64,000 bases of DNA from Neogemmobacter tilapiae (GTDB lineage Bacteria > Pseudomonadota > Alphaproteobacteria > Rhodobacterales > Rhodobacteraceae), in the NCBI RefSeq assembly GCF_014652215.1, contig NZ_BMYJ01000003.1, forward strand, positions 248,001 to 312,000. Direction: 5' to 3'. This document shows positions 8,325-19,020 of this stretch, in pieces. Each line of letters opens with the position of its first letter. The first letter of the stretch is position 1. A program made the translations under genes and the position numbers. The notes under the pieces were generated by a model that had not been told where the DNA came from, made no database searches, and was given only the letters and a program-made list of their open reading frames with translations.

Positions 8325-8998
8325 TGCTTTTTGCCGCCGGCTTTGGCACCCGCATGGGCACCTTGACGGCGGATCGGCCCAAGCCGCTGATCCCCGTGGC
8401 GGGAAAACCCCTGATGGATCATGCGTTGGATTTGGCGGATGCCGCCAAGATCAGCAAGGTCGTTGTGAACCTGCATTATCGGGGCGACCAAATCCGCGAA
8501 CATCTTGCCGCGCGGCCCATCCTGTTTTCTGACGAAAGTGATCTTATCCTTGAAACCGGCGGAGGTCTGCGTGCAGCGATGCCCTTGTTGCAGGAAAGCC
8601 CCGTTATCGTGCTGAACAGCGATGCTGTCTGGACTGGCGAGAATCCTCTCTTGGCGCTCATGGCGCATTGGCGGGCCGAAATGGGCGCACTTCTGACGCT
8701 CATCCCGGTCGATATGGCGAATGGGCATAGTGGGCATGGCGATTTTGTTATGGATTCGACGGGCAAGTTGCAGCGTGGAAGCGGCGCGCAAAGTTTTGTT
8801 TATGCGGGTGCGATGATAACCCGAACCGAGGGGCTGCCGGATATTGCCGAGCAGGTGTTCAGTGTGAATCGGCTGTGGGATCGGCAGATCGAGCAAGGCC
8901 AGTTGTTTGGTTATGTCCATCAAGGCCAATGGTGCGATGTCGGTCGCCCCGAGGGCATCGCGCTGGCGGAAGGCATCCTTGCCGGACAACGGCCATGA
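8306..8998 (+). CDS. murU: MurU-like MurNAc-1-phosphate uridylyltransferase
   Basis: A 230-residue nucleotidyltransferase. The N-terminal signature AAGFGTRMGTLTADRPKPL (residues about 10-28) binds the nucleotide, and NSDAVWTG holds the metal-binding aspartate. The short length fits MurU, which makes UDP-MurNAc from MurNAc-1-phosphate and UTP in cell-wall recycling, rather than the longer GlmU or RmlA. It overlaps amgK and shares ATGA with addB, so it is part of one tightly packed operon. Confidence 0.83.
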   Translation: MRAPPLMLFAAGFGTRMGTLTADRPKPLIPVAGKPLMDHALDLADAAKISKVVVNLHYRGDQIREHLAARPILFSDESDLILETGGGLRAAMPLLQESPVIVLNSDAVWTGENPLLALMAHWRAEMGALLTLIPVDMANGHSGHGDFVMDSTGKLQRGSGAQSFVYAGAMITRTEGLPDIAEQVFSVNRLWDRQIEQGQLFGYVHQGQWCDVGRPEGIALAEGILAGQRP

Positions 8999-11904
8999 CC
9001 AGGATCTTTGGCCTTCCCCCCGGAGCGGATTTCGCGGCCCTTCTGGTACAGGGGCTTCGGCAACGTATGGCCGGGCAACCACCCGAAGCGATGGCGCGGG
9101 TGTTGCTTATTGTGAACACGGCGCGGATGCGGCGGCGGTTGACCGAACTGTTCGTTGCCGCGGGGCCGGGATTTCTGCCCCGAATCCGGCTGATCACGGA
9201 ATTGGCTGACGATCCTTTGCCAGGCCTGCCCCCAGCGGTGCCGCCACTGCGGCGGCGGTTGGAGTTGGCGCAGTTGATCGCGCCGATGCTTGAGGCGCGG
9301 GCCCTGCTTTCGCCCCGTGAAACCTTGTTCGATCTGGCTGACAGTCTGGCCGATCTGGTGGATGAAATGCAGGGCGAAGGGGTCAGCCCAGCCGTCATAT
9401 CGGGGCTGGATGTGGCAGATCATTCGGCCCATTGGCAGCGAACACAAGAGTTCATGGCGATTGTCGCGCGTTACTTTGCGGATCCTGACCAGCCGGACCC
9501 GCAGGCGCGCCAACGCAGGGTGGTGGGCGCTTTGGTCGAACGTTGGCAAAGGCAACCGCCGGATCATCCGGTGATCTTGGCGGGTTCGACGGGTTCGCGC
9601 GGCACAACGGCCCTTTTGATGCAAGCGGTGGCAAAGCTGCCGAACGGGTTGTTGGTTCTGCCGGGTTTTGATTTTGACGTGCCGCGCCATGTCTGGGCGG
9701 TGATGGGCGATGTGCTAACCTCGGAAGATCATCCGCAATTCCGGTATCGGCATCTGATGGATCTGTTGGACATAGAGCCGGACCAAATCGGGCGATGGCT
9801 GGATGCTGAAGCCCCTAGTCCGGGCCGAAATGCCCTTGTTTCGCTTTCTCTCCGCCCGGCACCGGTGACCGACCAATGGTTGGCCGAAGGGCCAAGTCTG
9901 CCAGACTTGATGGATGCGACGAGGGATATGACTTTGGTCGAGGCGCCGAGCCCGCGGATTGAGGCGCAGGCGATTGCCTTGATCCTGCGAGGGGCTTTGT
10001 TGAATGGGCACAAGGCGGCACTGATTTCGCCGGACAGGATGTTGACGCGCCAAGTGACGGCGGCCTTGGATCGTTGGGGGATTGTTCCCGACGACTCGGC
10101 GGGGCGCCCCTTGGCCCTGTCGGCACCGGGGCGGTTTCTTCGGCATGTGGTAGGGTTGATCGGGAACAAGCCAGGGGCTGAGGCGGTCCTGAGCCTGTTG
10201 AAGCATCCGCTGACCAGCAGCAGCGAGGCGCTTCGCGGCACGCATCTGCGGTTGACGCGGGAGCTGGAGCTTTGGGCAAGACGCAAAGGGGCGGCCTTTA
10301 TCGATGGTGAGACCTTGGCGCGTTGGGGTGCTGGCGTCGAAGAAGCCGGCCATTGGGTTTCCTGGCTGACGCAACTGTTGGGGGAGATGGCCGATAGATC
10401 GGTTCTGCCCTTGCCTGAAAGGGTGCAAAAGCATCGCAATTGGGCCGAGCGTCTGGCCGCGGGCCCAGAGGCGGAGGGGTCGGGGGAGCTGTGGCTGAAA
10501 GAGGCTGGTGAGATGGCCGCCAAAGCGTTTGCAGAACTGGAAGCCGAGGCCGTCCACGGCGGCGAGCTTGGCCCAAGAGATTATTTGCGGCTGATCGAGA
10601 ACTTGTTGAACGGGCGGGAAGTGCGCGAAGATCGACCGGTTCATGGGCAGCTGATGATTTGGGGTACGCTGGAGGCCCGTGTCCAGGGCGCAGATCTGGT
10701 TATTCTGGGGGGGTTGAACGATGGGATTTGGCCGCAATTGCCGCCGCCAGACCCCTGGATGAATCGCGCCATGCGCAAAGCGGCGGGGCTTTTGTTGCCG
10801 GACCGTAAGATCGGCCTTTCAGCGCATGATTACCAACAGGCTATCGGTGCGCCTGTCGTCGTGCTGACCCGCGCGGTTCGCGATGCGGAAGCGCAGACGG
10901 TGCCTTCGCGCTGGGTGAATCGGCTGACAAACCTCATGGCGGGCTTGCCGGAACGCGGCGGAAAGCAGGCCCTACAGGACATGCGGGCACGAGGGCAGGC
11001 ATGGCTGGATCAGGCTTTGACGCTGGACCAACCGCAAGAGGCGATCAGCCGCCAACCGCGCATTGCCCCGGCGCCGCCGGCCGAGGTTCGGCCGCGGGAG
11101 TTGTCGGTGACGGATGTCAAAACCTTGATCCGTGATCCCTATGCGATCTATGCGCGGGAGGTGCTGAAGCTGCGGCCCTTGCCTGCGCTGCGGCGCGAGG
11201 CGGATGTGCGGCTGAAAGGGGAAGTCATCCACCGTATTCTGGAGCGCTATATGAAAGAGCGTGACCCGAATCTTGCTGAAAGCGATGCGGTGGCGCAATT
11301 GCTGCGGGTGGCAGACGCGGTTCTGGAAAGTGAAGTGCCTTGGGCGACAGCACGGCAGCAATGGCGTTGGCGGATCGAGGCATCGGCACAGGTTTTCCTG
11401 GCCTCCAGCCTTGGGGCGGTTCCCGCTGTGCTTGAGAAAGGGGGCAAGGTGCCGCTGGACCGTGTTGCAGCGCATCTGAAAGGACGGCCCGACAGGATTG
11501 ACCTGTTGCCGGACGGGAGGGTTCAGATTTTTGACTATAAGACCGGGACGCCACCTTCGGGTCCGCAGCAAAAGGCCTTTGACAAGCAGTTGCCGTTGCT
11601 GGCGGGCATGGCCGAGCGGGGGGCTTTCGGGGATTTGGGGCTGGTCGATGTGGCGGGCGCGGAATATCTTGTGATTGGTCCAAAACCCTATCGCAAGGAA
11701 TGGGATTTGGGTGACGAATTGCCAGATGAAATCTGGCAGCGTTTCGAGACACTTTTTGCAACCTATCTGGGTGAGGATCAGGGTTTTGCGCCAAGGCGGG
11801 CGATGGAGCGGAAAGGCCATGCGAGCGACTATGATGGTCTTTCGCGTTTTGGCGAATGGGACATCTCGGATCGCCCCAGCACCGTGAAAGTGGGGCGGCG
11901 ATGA
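8995..11904 (+). CDS. addB: Double-strand break repair protein AddB, alphaproteobacterial type
   Basis: A 969-residue partner of AddA in the helicase-nuclease that processes double-strand breaks for RecA loading at Chi-like sites. The C-terminal RecB-type nuclease motif is visible (GRPDRIDLLPDG then IFDYKTGTPP). The N-terminus lacks a Walker A motif, as usual for alphaproteobacterial AddB. The deduced protein contains no cysteine, so it cannot carry the iron-sulfur cluster of Bacillus AddB. Start is the ATG overlapping the murU stop; the frame is open further upstream but runs inside murU. Confidence 0.93.
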   Translation: MTRIFGLPPGADFAALLVQGLRQRMAGQPPEAMARVLLIVNTARMRRRLTELFVAAGPGFLPRIRLITELADDPLPGLPPAVPPLRRRLELAQLIAPMLEARALLSPRETLFDLADSLADLVDEMQGEGVSPAVISGLDVADHSAHWQRTQEFMAIVARYFADPDQPDPQARQRRVVGALVERWQRQPPDHPVILAGSTGSRGTTALLMQAVAKLPNGLLVLPGFDFDVPRHVWAVMGDVLTSEDHPQFRYRHLMDLLDIEPDQIGRWLDAEAPSPGRNALVSLSLRPAPVTDQWLAEGPSLPDLMDATRDMTLVEAPSPRIEAQAIALILRGALLNGHKAALISPDRMLTRQVTAALDRWGIVPDDSAGRPLALSAPGRFLRHVVGLIGNKPGAEAVLSLLKHPLTSSSEALRGTHLRLTRELELWARRKGAAFIDGETLARWGAGVEEAGHWVSWLTQLLGEMADRSVLPLPERVQKHRNWAERLAAGPEAEGSGELWLKEAGEMAAKAFAELEAEAVHGGELGPRDYLRLIENLLNGREVREDRPVHGQLMIWGTLEARVQGADLVILGGLNDGIWPQLPPPDPWMNRAMRKAAGLLLPDRKIGLSAHDYQQAIGAPVVVLTRAVRDAEAQTVPSRWVNRLTNLMAGLPERGGKQALQDMRARGQAWLDQALTLDQPQEAISRQPRIAPAPPAEVRPRELSVTDVKTLIRDPYAIYAREVLKLRPLPALRREADVRLKGEVIHRILERYMKERDPNLAESDAVAQLLRVADAVLESEVPWATARQQWRWRIEASAQVFLASSLGAVPAVLEKGGKVPLDRVAAHLKGRPDRIDLLPDGRVQIFDYKTGTPPSGPQQKAFDKQLPLLAGMAERGAFGDLGLVDVAGAEYLVIGPKPYRKEWDLGDELPDEIWQRFETLFATYLGEDQGFAPRRAMERKGHASDYDGLSRFGEWDISDRPSTVKVGRR

Positions 11905-14900
11905 AGCGTGATGCAGCCTCGGCCGCGCAAGTGCGGGCCGCTGATCCGGCGGGCAATGTCTGGCTTGGGGCCAATGCGGGTTCGGGCAAGACCAGCGTTC
12001 TGACGGACCGCGTGGCGCGGTTGCTGCTGAAGGGGGCAAAGCCGGGCAGCATCCTTTGCCTGACCTATACCAAGGCCGCGGCAACCGAAATGCAGAACCG
12101 GCTGTTCGAAAGGTTGGGAAAATGGGCGATGTTGGGCGATGCGCCCTTGGCCGCCGATCTTGCGCGGCTGGGTCTGGACGGACCACAAGACCGCGAAGAT
12201 CTGAACCGGGCACGGCGGCTTTTTGCACAAGCCATCGAAACGCCGGGCGGTCTGCGGATTCAGACCATCCATTCCTTCTGTGCCGGTTTGTTGCGGCGCT
12301 TTCCGATGGAGGCGGGAATATCGCCCGCCTTTACCGAAATGGAGGAAAGAGCAACACGTCTATTGCAAGCCGAAGTGCTGGAAGATTTGGCGGCAGGGGA
12401 TGGGGCCGCGGCTTTTGCGGATCTTGTGAAAGTCACGGGCAGCGAGGGTCAAACCTTTGATCTTCTGTCGGCGATTTTGTCGGAGCGTGATAGTTTCGAA
12501 GCCGGGCTTGATGAAACCAAGACTCTTGCCGTGTTGGGGGCGCCCATCGACCTGACGGAGCAGAAGCTGTTGGCTCAGGTCTTCCTAGGCGACGAAAGTG
12601 CCTGGCTGGCCACACTGGTTGCCCAGATCAGCGCCTCGCCGATCCGCAAGGATTCGGATGAAAAGTTGGCGAATGCCCTGAGCGCCGCCTTGGAAACGGC
12701 GCCGAGCCTCAATGCCTTGGCCGTGTTGGAAAGCGTATTGCTGACCAAATCTGGCAAGGCCCCGTTCACAGCCAAGATTGGATCTTTGCCCACGAAAGAG
12801 TTGCGCAATTCACTGGGGCCAATCCAGCAAAAGCTGGAGCAACTGATGCAGCGCGTCGAAATGGCGCGCCCGCTGCGGCTGGCTTGGGCTGTGGTCCAGC
12901 GCAGTGCTGTGCTTTATCGCTTTGCCGACTTGTTTCTGACCGAATACAAGGCCCGAAAGGCGGCGCGCGGGGCCTTGGATTTTGATGATCTGATCAGCAA
13001 GGCACGCGATCTTTTGTCTTCGCCCGGAACGGCACCTTGGGTGCTTTACCGGCTGGACGGCGGCATCAGCCATATTCTGGTGGATGAGGCGCAGGATACC
13101 AGCCCAGCGCAATGGCAGGTGATCCGGCTGCTGGCCGACGAGATTTTGGCGGGCCAAGGCGCCTCGGACCAAGCGCGGACAATCTTTGTCGTCGGCGACA
13201 AGAAGCAATCCATCTATTCTTTCCAAGGCGCGGATGCCCAGGAATTTGACCGGATGCGCCAGTTGTTCGGCGAAAGATTGGCCAATGGCGCGGATCGCGG
13301 CCTGGCTGATCTGACATTGGAGCATTCCTTCCGGTCATCCCCGCTTATTCTGTCGGCAGTCGATGCCGCTTTGGGTTCAGACGCGACGGCCCTGGCGCTG
13401 GGTGGCGCGTTCCGTCATGCCGCCTATCGCGGTGAAATGCCGGGAAGGATCGAGCTTTGGCCCCCTATGCTGCCAGAGCCCGAGCCAAAGGACGACGATT
13501 GGAGCAACCCCGTCGATCTGGTGCCGCCCGAACATCATGCCGTGCGCATGGCCCGGCGCATTGCACAGCAAATCGGGCGGATGCTGGCCGAAGGCACACA
13601 AATTCCCACCAAAGAGGGCAGCGAAAGACCTCTGACGCCGGGCGATATTCTGATCCTCGTGCAACGTCGTTCGGAACTTTTCGCTGAAATCCTGCGGGCG
13701 CTGAAACAGGCCGGGCTTCCGGTGGCGGGGGCCGACCGGATGAACCTGGGTGGGGAACTGGCCGTCAAGGATCTGACGGCGCTTTTGGCATTTCTGGCAA
13801 CGCCCGAGGACGATTTGGCCCTGGCCGGCGCGCTAAGATCGCCCCTGTTCGGCTGGGATGAAGGTCAGCTTTATGATCTGGCACAGGGGCGAAAGGGTTA
13901 TCTTTGGGAAGCGTTGCGCAACAGCGGCGAACGAGGCGGCAGCGCGTTGAAGATTCTGACGGACCTGCGCAACCAGACAGACTTTCAGCGGCCTTTCGAT
14001 CTGATCGAACAAATTCTGACGCGGCATGGCGGGCGCGAAAAGCTGCTGGCGCGTTTGGGGGCCGAAGCCGAAGATGGCATCGACGCGCTTTTGGCGCAGG
14101 CTTTGGCTTATGAACGCAGTGAGGTGCCCAGCCTGACAGGCTTTCTTGCTTGGATGCAGACGGATGAGGTAACCATCAAGCGCCAGTTGGAAAGTGGTCA
14201 GAACCTGATCCGGGTGATGACGGTCCATGGCGCGAAGGGGTTGGAATCGCCGGTCGTGATTCTGCCGGAAACGGCCGACCGTGCATTGCCCCTGCGGGAT
14301 GTGCTGGTTCGGTTGTCGGAGGATGGGCCGCTGGTTTGGAAAGCGGGTGCCGCCGAAAATCCCGTTCCGGTTCAGGCGGCCGTCACCGAGGCCAAGGCCG
14401 CCGCAGCGCGGGAAAGTCTGCGTCTGTTGTATGTGGCCATGACGCGGGCACAAAGTTGGTTGATCGTGGGAGCGGCGGGAAAGCTGAAATCGCACGGCAC
14501 GGCGGCGGATGACGAGAGCGAAGGCGAAGCCTGGTATGATCGCGTGAAAGCGGGATTGTTGGCTATTGGGGCCGAAGAGGATGGGGAGGGTGGGCTTTTG
14601 GCCCGCTTTGGTGCATGGCCGCAGCCTGCAAAGTCCCCCGATGTGACGCAAGCGAAGCCCCTGTCGGTTCGACCCGACCTGGCGCTGGCTGCTGCACCGC
14701 GTCCTGCCCCGCGCCCAGTCTCTCCATCCTCTTTGGGTGGGGCCAAGGTTTTGACGGGCGAAGAGCCATTGGCCAAGGAATTGGCGGGCGATGGCAAAAC
14801 GGCAGGCACGGCACTGCATCGCCTTTTGGAATACCTTCCGGGGCAGGATCCTGTCGATTGGTCCGCGTTGGCCGAGGCGCTGATCCCGGATCCTGACCTG

Positions 14901-15239
14901 CGACAAAGAGCCTTGGACACGGCCCGCCGATTGCTGACGGACCCTGCTTTGGAGGCTATTTTTGTGCCAGAGGCCTTGGTTGAGGTTGGGATAACAGCGG
15001 TGCTGGACGGCCAGCCGCTGTTGGGGAGTATTGATCGGCTGGTTGCTGGGCCAGATCGCATCTTGGCCGTTGATTACAAATCAAACGCGGTGGAACCGAG
15101 GGATGTCGCAGAGGTTCCAGAAGGCATTCGCCGACAGATGGCGGCCTATGCCACCGCCTTGGCCCAGATCTATCCGGGCAAAAAGATCGACACGGCTGTT
15201 CTTTGGACCGGGTCGGGGCGGCTGATGCCTTTGGGCTGA
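11901..15239 (+). CDS. addA: Helicase-nuclease subunit AddA
   Basis: A 1112-residue UvrD/RecB-type helicase with a C-terminal nuclease. Walker A is GANAGSGKTSVL near residue 25, motif II VDEAQDTSPAQW, motif III FVVGDKKQSIYSFQGAD, motif V VMTVHGAKGLE, and the nuclease core ILAVDYKSN near the end. With AddB it resects broken DNA ends. Its ATG overlaps the addB stop. The next gene downstream is mutS. Confidence 0.95.
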   Translation: MKRDAASAAQVRAADPAGNVWLGANAGSGKTSVLTDRVARLLLKGAKPGSILCLTYTKAAATEMQNRLFERLGKWAMLGDAPLAADLARLGLDGPQDREDLNRARRLFAQAIETPGGLRIQTIHSFCAGLLRRFPMEAGISPAFTEMEERATRLLQAEVLEDLAAGDGAAAFADLVKVTGSEGQTFDLLSAILSERDSFEAGLDETKTLAVLGAPIDLTEQKLLAQVFLGDESAWLATLVAQISASPIRKDSDEKLANALSAALETAPSLNALAVLESVLLTKSGKAPFTAKIGSLPTKELRNSLGPIQQKLEQLMQRVEMARPLRLAWAVVQRSAVLYRFADLFLTEYKARKAARGALDFDDLISKARDLLSSPGTAPWVLYRLDGGISHILVDEAQDTSPAQWQVIRLLADEILAGQGASDQARTIFVVGDKKQSIYSFQGADAQEFDRMRQLFGERLANGADRGLADLTLEHSFRSSPLILSAVDAALGSDATALALGGAFRHAAYRGEMPGRIELWPPMLPEPEPKDDDWSNPVDLVPPEHHAVRMARRIAQQIGRMLAEGTQIPTKEGSERPLTPGDILILVQRRSELFAEILRALKQAGLPVAGADRMNLGGELAVKDLTALLAFLATPEDDLALAGALRSPLFGWDEGQLYDLAQGRKGYLWEALRNSGERGGSALKILTDLRNQTDFQRPFDLIEQILTRHGGREKLLARLGAEAEDGIDALLAQALAYERSEVPSLTGFLAWMQTDEVTIKRQLESGQNLIRVMTVHGAKGLESPVVILPETADRALPLRDVLVRLSEDGPLVWKAGAAENPVPVQAAVTEAKAAAARESLRLLYVAMTRAQSWLIVGAAGKLKSHGTAADDESEGEAWYDRVKAGLLAIGAEEDGEGGLLARFGAWPQPAKSPDVTQAKPLSVRPDLALAAAPRPAPRPVSPSSLGGAKVLTGEEPLAKELAGDGKTAGTALHRLLEYLPGQDPVDWSALAEALIPDPDLRQRALDTARRLLTDPALEAIFVPEALVEVGITAVLDGQPLLGSIDRLVAGPDRILAVDYKSNAVEPRDVAEVPEGIRRQMAAYATALAQIYPGKKIDTAVLWTGSGRLMPLG

Positions 15240-15304
15240 GCGTTCCCCCCTTTCGCCGCGGGGGTTGAGTTTGTAGGGTTTCTACCCAAACAGGGGGACG
15301 CGGA

Positions 15305-17941
15305 TTGAGCGACGACAATGTGACGCCGATGATGGCGCAGTTTCTGGATATCAAGTCCCAGAACCCCAATGCCTTGCTGTTCTATCGCATGGGCGATTTC
15401 TATGAGATGTTCTTTGACGATGCTTTGCAGGCGGCGCAGGCGCTGGATATTGCGCTGACGAAACGGGGCACGCATCTGGGCGAACCGATCCCCATGTGCG
15501 GGGTGCCGGTTCATGCCGCCGAAGGTTATCTGCTGACGCTGATCCGCAAAGGCTTTCGTGTCGCCATAGCAGAACAGTTGGAAGACCCCGCCGAAGCCAA
15601 GAAGCGGGGGTCGAAATCGGTCGTGCGGCGCGACGTGGTGCGTTTGGTAACGCCCGGGACGCTGACCGAAGACAGTTTGTTGGAGGCGCGGCGGCACAAT
15701 TTTCTGGCGGCTTTTGCCGAAGTGCGAGACGAAGGGGCGCTGGCTTGGGCCGATATTTCCACAGGTGAGTTGCGGGTGGTGGCCTGTCCAATGGCCCGTC
15801 TGGGGCCAGAACTGGCCCGACTGGCCCCGCGGGAAGTGTTGATCAGCGAGACACAGGAAAGCCAGCTTGGCCCCCTGATCGAAGATATGGGGGCGGCTTG
15901 CACTGCCTTGGCGCGCAGCAGTTTTGACAGTGCGGGCGCCGAAAAGCGGCTGGCAGATTTGTTCAGAGTAGAAACGCTGGAAGGTTTTGGCGGCTTTGAA
16001 CGGGCCGAGGTTGCGGCTTTGGGGGGGCTGATCGACTATCTTTCGCTAACGCAGCGGGGCAAGTTGCCGCTGCTGCGACCGCCGGTTCGTGAACTTGCCG
16101 GTGGGGCGATGCAGATTGATGCCGCCACCCGCCGCAATCTGGAACTGACGCAAAGCCTGTCAGGCGGGCGCGACGGTTCGCTTTTGGCGGCGATTGACCG
16201 GACGGCGACAGCGGCCGGGGCCAGATTGCTGGAGGCGAGGCTTTCTGCCCCGTCTTGCGATTTGATGGTGATTGATGCGCGCCACAAAGCGGTGCGCGCC
16301 TTGGTGCAGGACGCGCGGCTGCGGGACGGGTTGCGCGAGGTGCTTCGCCGTGTGCCGGATATAGACAGGGCGCTGTCACGGCTTGCGTTGGACCGGGGTG
16401 GTCCGCGTGATCTGACGGCCCTTCGCGCGGGGTTGGAGGCGGCGGCGCAGGTCGGCTTGCGTTTGGGCAAGACCGGTACTTTGCTGGATCAGGCGGGTCA
16501 GGCCCTCTTGGGCCATGATGGGCTGCATGATTTGCTGGAGCGCGCGCTGGTGGCCGAGCCGCCGCTTTTGACGCGGGATGGCGGCTTTGTTGCCAGCGGC
16601 CACGACGCCGAGCTGGACGAAACCCGCCGGTTGCGGGACGAAGGGCGGGGCGTGATCGCAGGGATGCAGGCGGACTATATCGCGCAGACCGGTATCCAAA
16701 GCCTGAAGATCAAGCACAACAATGTGCTGGGCTATTTCATCGAAACAACCGCAACCCATGCCGAACGGATGCTGTCGCCGCCGCTGAACGAAACTTTCAT
16801 CCACAGGCAGACAACGGCGGGTCAGGTCAGGTTCACGACTGTGCCGCTTTCGGAACTGGAAACGCGTATCCTGAACGCGGGTAACCGGGCCTTGGAGTTG
16901 GAGAAGGGGCATTTCGAACGCTTGCGCCAGGCGGTGCTGGATCAGGCCGGCCCCTTGGGCCATGCGGCCCGGGCCTTGGCAGAAATCGACCTGACAACGG
17001 GATTTGCGGAACTGGCCGTGCAAGAAAACTGGGTCGAGGCTGTGGTGGATGATAGCCGTGCCTTTGATGTGGTTGGGGGTCGTCATCCTGTCGTTGAGCG
17101 GGCTCTTCGGCGGCAGGGGCAAAGTTTTGTCGCCAACGATTGTGCCTTGACCCAAGGCACGACCCCGGCCATCTGGCTTTTGACCGGGCCGAACATGGCC
17201 GGGAAATCCACCTTTCTGCGGCAGAATGCGCTGATGGCCCTGCTGGCGCAGGCGGGCGGCTTTGTTCCGGCCCAGAAAGCGCGAATAGGTCTGGTTAGCC
17301 AGTTGTTCAGCCGGGTGGGTGCGGCGGATGATCTGGCGCGGGGGCGTTCGACATTCATGGTCGAAATGGTGGAAACCGCCGCCATTTTGAACCAAGCCGA
17401 CGACCGCGCCTTGGTGATCCTTGACGAAATCGGGCGGGGCACGGCGACCTATGACGGCTTGTCGATTGCTTGGGCCGTTTTGGAACATCTGCACGAGGCC
17501 AACCGTTGCCGCGCGCTGTTTGCCACGCATTACCATGAAATGACCGCCTTGGCCGGGCGTCTGGCGGGCGTGGAAAACGCGACCGTCAGTGTCAAGGAAT
17601 GGGAAGGCGAAGTCATCTTTCTGCATGAGGTGAAAAAGGGCGCGGCGGATCGGTCTTATGGGGTGCAGGTCGCGCGGCTGGCGGGTTTGCCTGCGGCGGT
17701 GATCGAACGGGCGAAAGTGGTGCTGGAGGCGCTGGAGAAGGGCGAACGCGAGGGCGGTTCCGCGCATCAGAAGGCGGTGATTGACGATTTGCCGCTGTTC
17801 CGAATGGCGGCCCCTGTGGCCCCTGCCCCGGCGAAAGGCTCGGTGGTTGAAGACCGGTTGAAGGCGGTGCATCCGGACGAATTGACGCCGATGGCGGCGC
17901 TGCAATTGGTTTATGAATTGCGCGGGCTGGTGAAGGGTTAA
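15305..17941 (+). CDS. mutS: DNA mismatch repair protein MutS
   Basis: An 878-residue MutS. The mismatch-reading motif GDFYEMF lies near residue 28, Walker A is GPNMAGKST, Walker [11 protein letters not shown], and the helix-turn-helix end is present. It recognises mismatches and small loops behind the replication fork and recruits MutL. The start is a TTG with a GGGGGA ribosome site seven bases upstream; an ATG pair a few codons later is possible. The 65 bp after addA hold no gene, only a weak GGGTTTCTACCC hairpin and the ribosome site. Convergent with the TPM gene, one base between the stops. Confidence 0.95.
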   Translation: MSDDNVTPMMAQFLDIKSQNPNALLFYRMGDFYEMFFDDALQAAQALDIALTKRGTHLGEPIPMCGVPVHAAEGYLLTLIRKGFRVAIAEQLEDPAEAKKRGSKSVVRRDVVRLVTPGTLTEDSLLEARRHNFLAAFAEVRDEGALAWADISTGELRVVACPMARLGPELARLAPREVLISETQESQLGPLIEDMGAACTALARSSFDSAGAEKRLADLFRVETLEGFGGFERAEVAALGGLIDYLSLTQRGKLPLLRPPVRELAGGAMQIDAATRRNLELTQSLSGGRDGSLLAAIDRTATAAGARLLEARLSAPSCDLMVIDARHKAVRALVQDARLRDGLREVLRRVPDIDRALSRLALDRGGPRDLTALRAGLEAAAQVGLRLGKTGTLLDQAGQALLGHDGLHDLLERALVAEPPLLTRDGGFVASGHDAELDETRRLRDEGRGVIAGMQADYIAQTGIQSLKIKHNNVLGYFIETTATHAERMLSPPLNETFIHRQTTAGQVRFTTVPLSELETRILNAGNRALELEKGHFERLRQAVLDQAGPLGHAARALAEIDLTTGFAELAVQENWVEAVVDDSRAFDVVGGRHPVVERALRRQGQSFVANDCALTQGTTPAIWLLTGPNMAGKSTFLRQNALMALLAQAGGFVPAQKARIGLVSQLFSRVGAADDLARGRSTFMVEMVETAAILNQADDRALVILDEIGRGTATYDGLSIAWAVLEHLHEANRCRALFATHYHEMTALAGRLAGVENATVSVKEWEGEVIFLHEVKKGAADRSYGVQVARLAGLPAAVIERAKVVLEALEKGEREGGSAHQKAVIDDLPLFRMAAPVAPAPAKGSVVEDRLKAVHPDELTPMAALQLVYELRGLVKG

Positions 17942-17942
17942 C

Positions 17943-19016
17943 CTACCAACTGCCGCTGGCCCCGCCACCGCTGGAGCTGCCCCCACCAAAAGAAGAACGA
18001 CCCGACCCAGAGCCGGAACCTGAATCAGATTCCCCTTTCGCGGCAATGATGTGATCGACCGAATGTTGGTGTTGGCAATGATAGCAGTGATAGTTCATCC
18101 GCTTTAGTCCAGTGGATGTTTTTGTCGCGAAACGGATGGTGGTGGAGTTTCCCTCCATCGTTTTGTAGCCGCAAGCGCGGCACGCCCCGTAACGACTCAA
18201 CCAGCGTCTGTAACCCTCGATGGTCACATGATCGCAGCCGGGACATTCCCAGACATCGTATTCCACGCTTCCCAGCGCTTCCTCGGCAATCTCACCAGTT
18301 TCAAGGTGGTTGTCTTCCCAAACCTGATCCAAACGGACCATGCGCTTACCATCAACCGGGCAGATACGCGGGCGGTTGCGTCGCCAAGATTGAAACAGGT
18401 TGAATATCAAGACCCCTGCCCCGGCCAGTAACGAAAAGACCAAAGTCTTGACAGCCCAAGTCCCGCGTGAGGCCTGATCCAGCGCGCGCTCCATAAGACC
18501 CATGGGCTGGCCTGACCTTGCCCGCAGTTGAAGGATCAGCGCATCGACCCCATCCTCAATCCCTTGATCAAACTGCCCGTTGCGAAAGGCTGGAAGCATT
18601 TCCCGGTCGATGATCTGCTGCATCTGGCGATCCATCGCGGGTTCATATCCGGCCCCAAGCTCGATCCGCATCTGGCGATCATCCTTGGCGACAAGGACCA
18701 TGACTCCATCGTTGCGCGCCGCATTTCCCACACCCCAATGGTTGAAAAGCCCGGTGGCGAAGGGTTCGATCTGGCCCTGATGCCCATAGGTTTTCATAGT
18801 GGTCATCGTCACAACAACCGCTTCAACACCTGTCCGGTCAAACAGGTCGATCAGGGCGTGGCGCAACTCAGTCTCTTCCAGATCTGTCAGAAGATTGCCA
18901 AAGTCGTTGACGTAAACATCTGTGTAGGCGGGATAATCTTGCGCCTTTGCCCTGTCCGCCAGCCCAAAGGCCGCGCACAGGGCAATCAGGAAACAGGCCC
19001 GGAAGACCTGTTTCAC
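17943..19016 (-). CDS. TPM-domain protein with zinc-ribbon-like cysteines
   Basis: Secreted or membrane-anchored protein of the TPM_phosphatase (YgcG-like) family; function poorly known. The start chosen is a GTG at 19016 with AAGGA seven bases upstream. It gives a clean signal peptide (KQVFRACFLIALCAAFG, AKA before QD). The TPM domain follows (VYVNDFGNLLT; DGVMVLVAKDDRQMRIELG), then a membrane segment near residues 195-212. The C-terminal part has CxxC pairs (CPVD, CPGCDH, CRACG, CYHCQ) and ends in a Gly/Ser-rich tail (SSFGGGSSSGGGASGSW). A longer frame from 19046 would overlap grpE by 26 bp. Confidence 0.75.
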   Translation of the reverse strand: MKQVFRACFLIALCAAFGLADRAKAQDYPAYTDVYVNDFGNLLTDLEETELRHALIDLFDRTGVEAVVVTMTTMKTYGHQGQIEPFATGLFNHWGVGNAARNDGVMVLVAKDDRQMRIELGAGYEPAMDRQMQQIIDREMLPAFRNGQFDQGIEDGVDALILQLRARSGQPMGLMERALDQASRGTWAVKTLVFSLLAGAGVLIFNLFQSWRRNRPRICPVDGKRMVRLDQVWEDNHLETGEIAEEALGSVEYDVWECPGCDHVTIEGYRRWLSRYGACRACGYKTMEGNSTTIRFATKTSTGLKRMNYHCYHCQHQHSVDHIIAAKGESDSGSGSGSGRSSFGGGSSSGGGASGSW

Positions 19017-19020
19017 CGCA

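Noticed and set aside
10972-12228. 418-codon minus frame opposite the addB-addA junction
   Set aside because: Shadow frame without motifs; both repair genes on the plus strand are intact.
16376-18046. 556-codon open frame on the minus strand opposite mutS
   Set aside because: Antisense to complete MutS motifs; low-complexity His/Arg/Gln/Pro translation typical of shadow frames.
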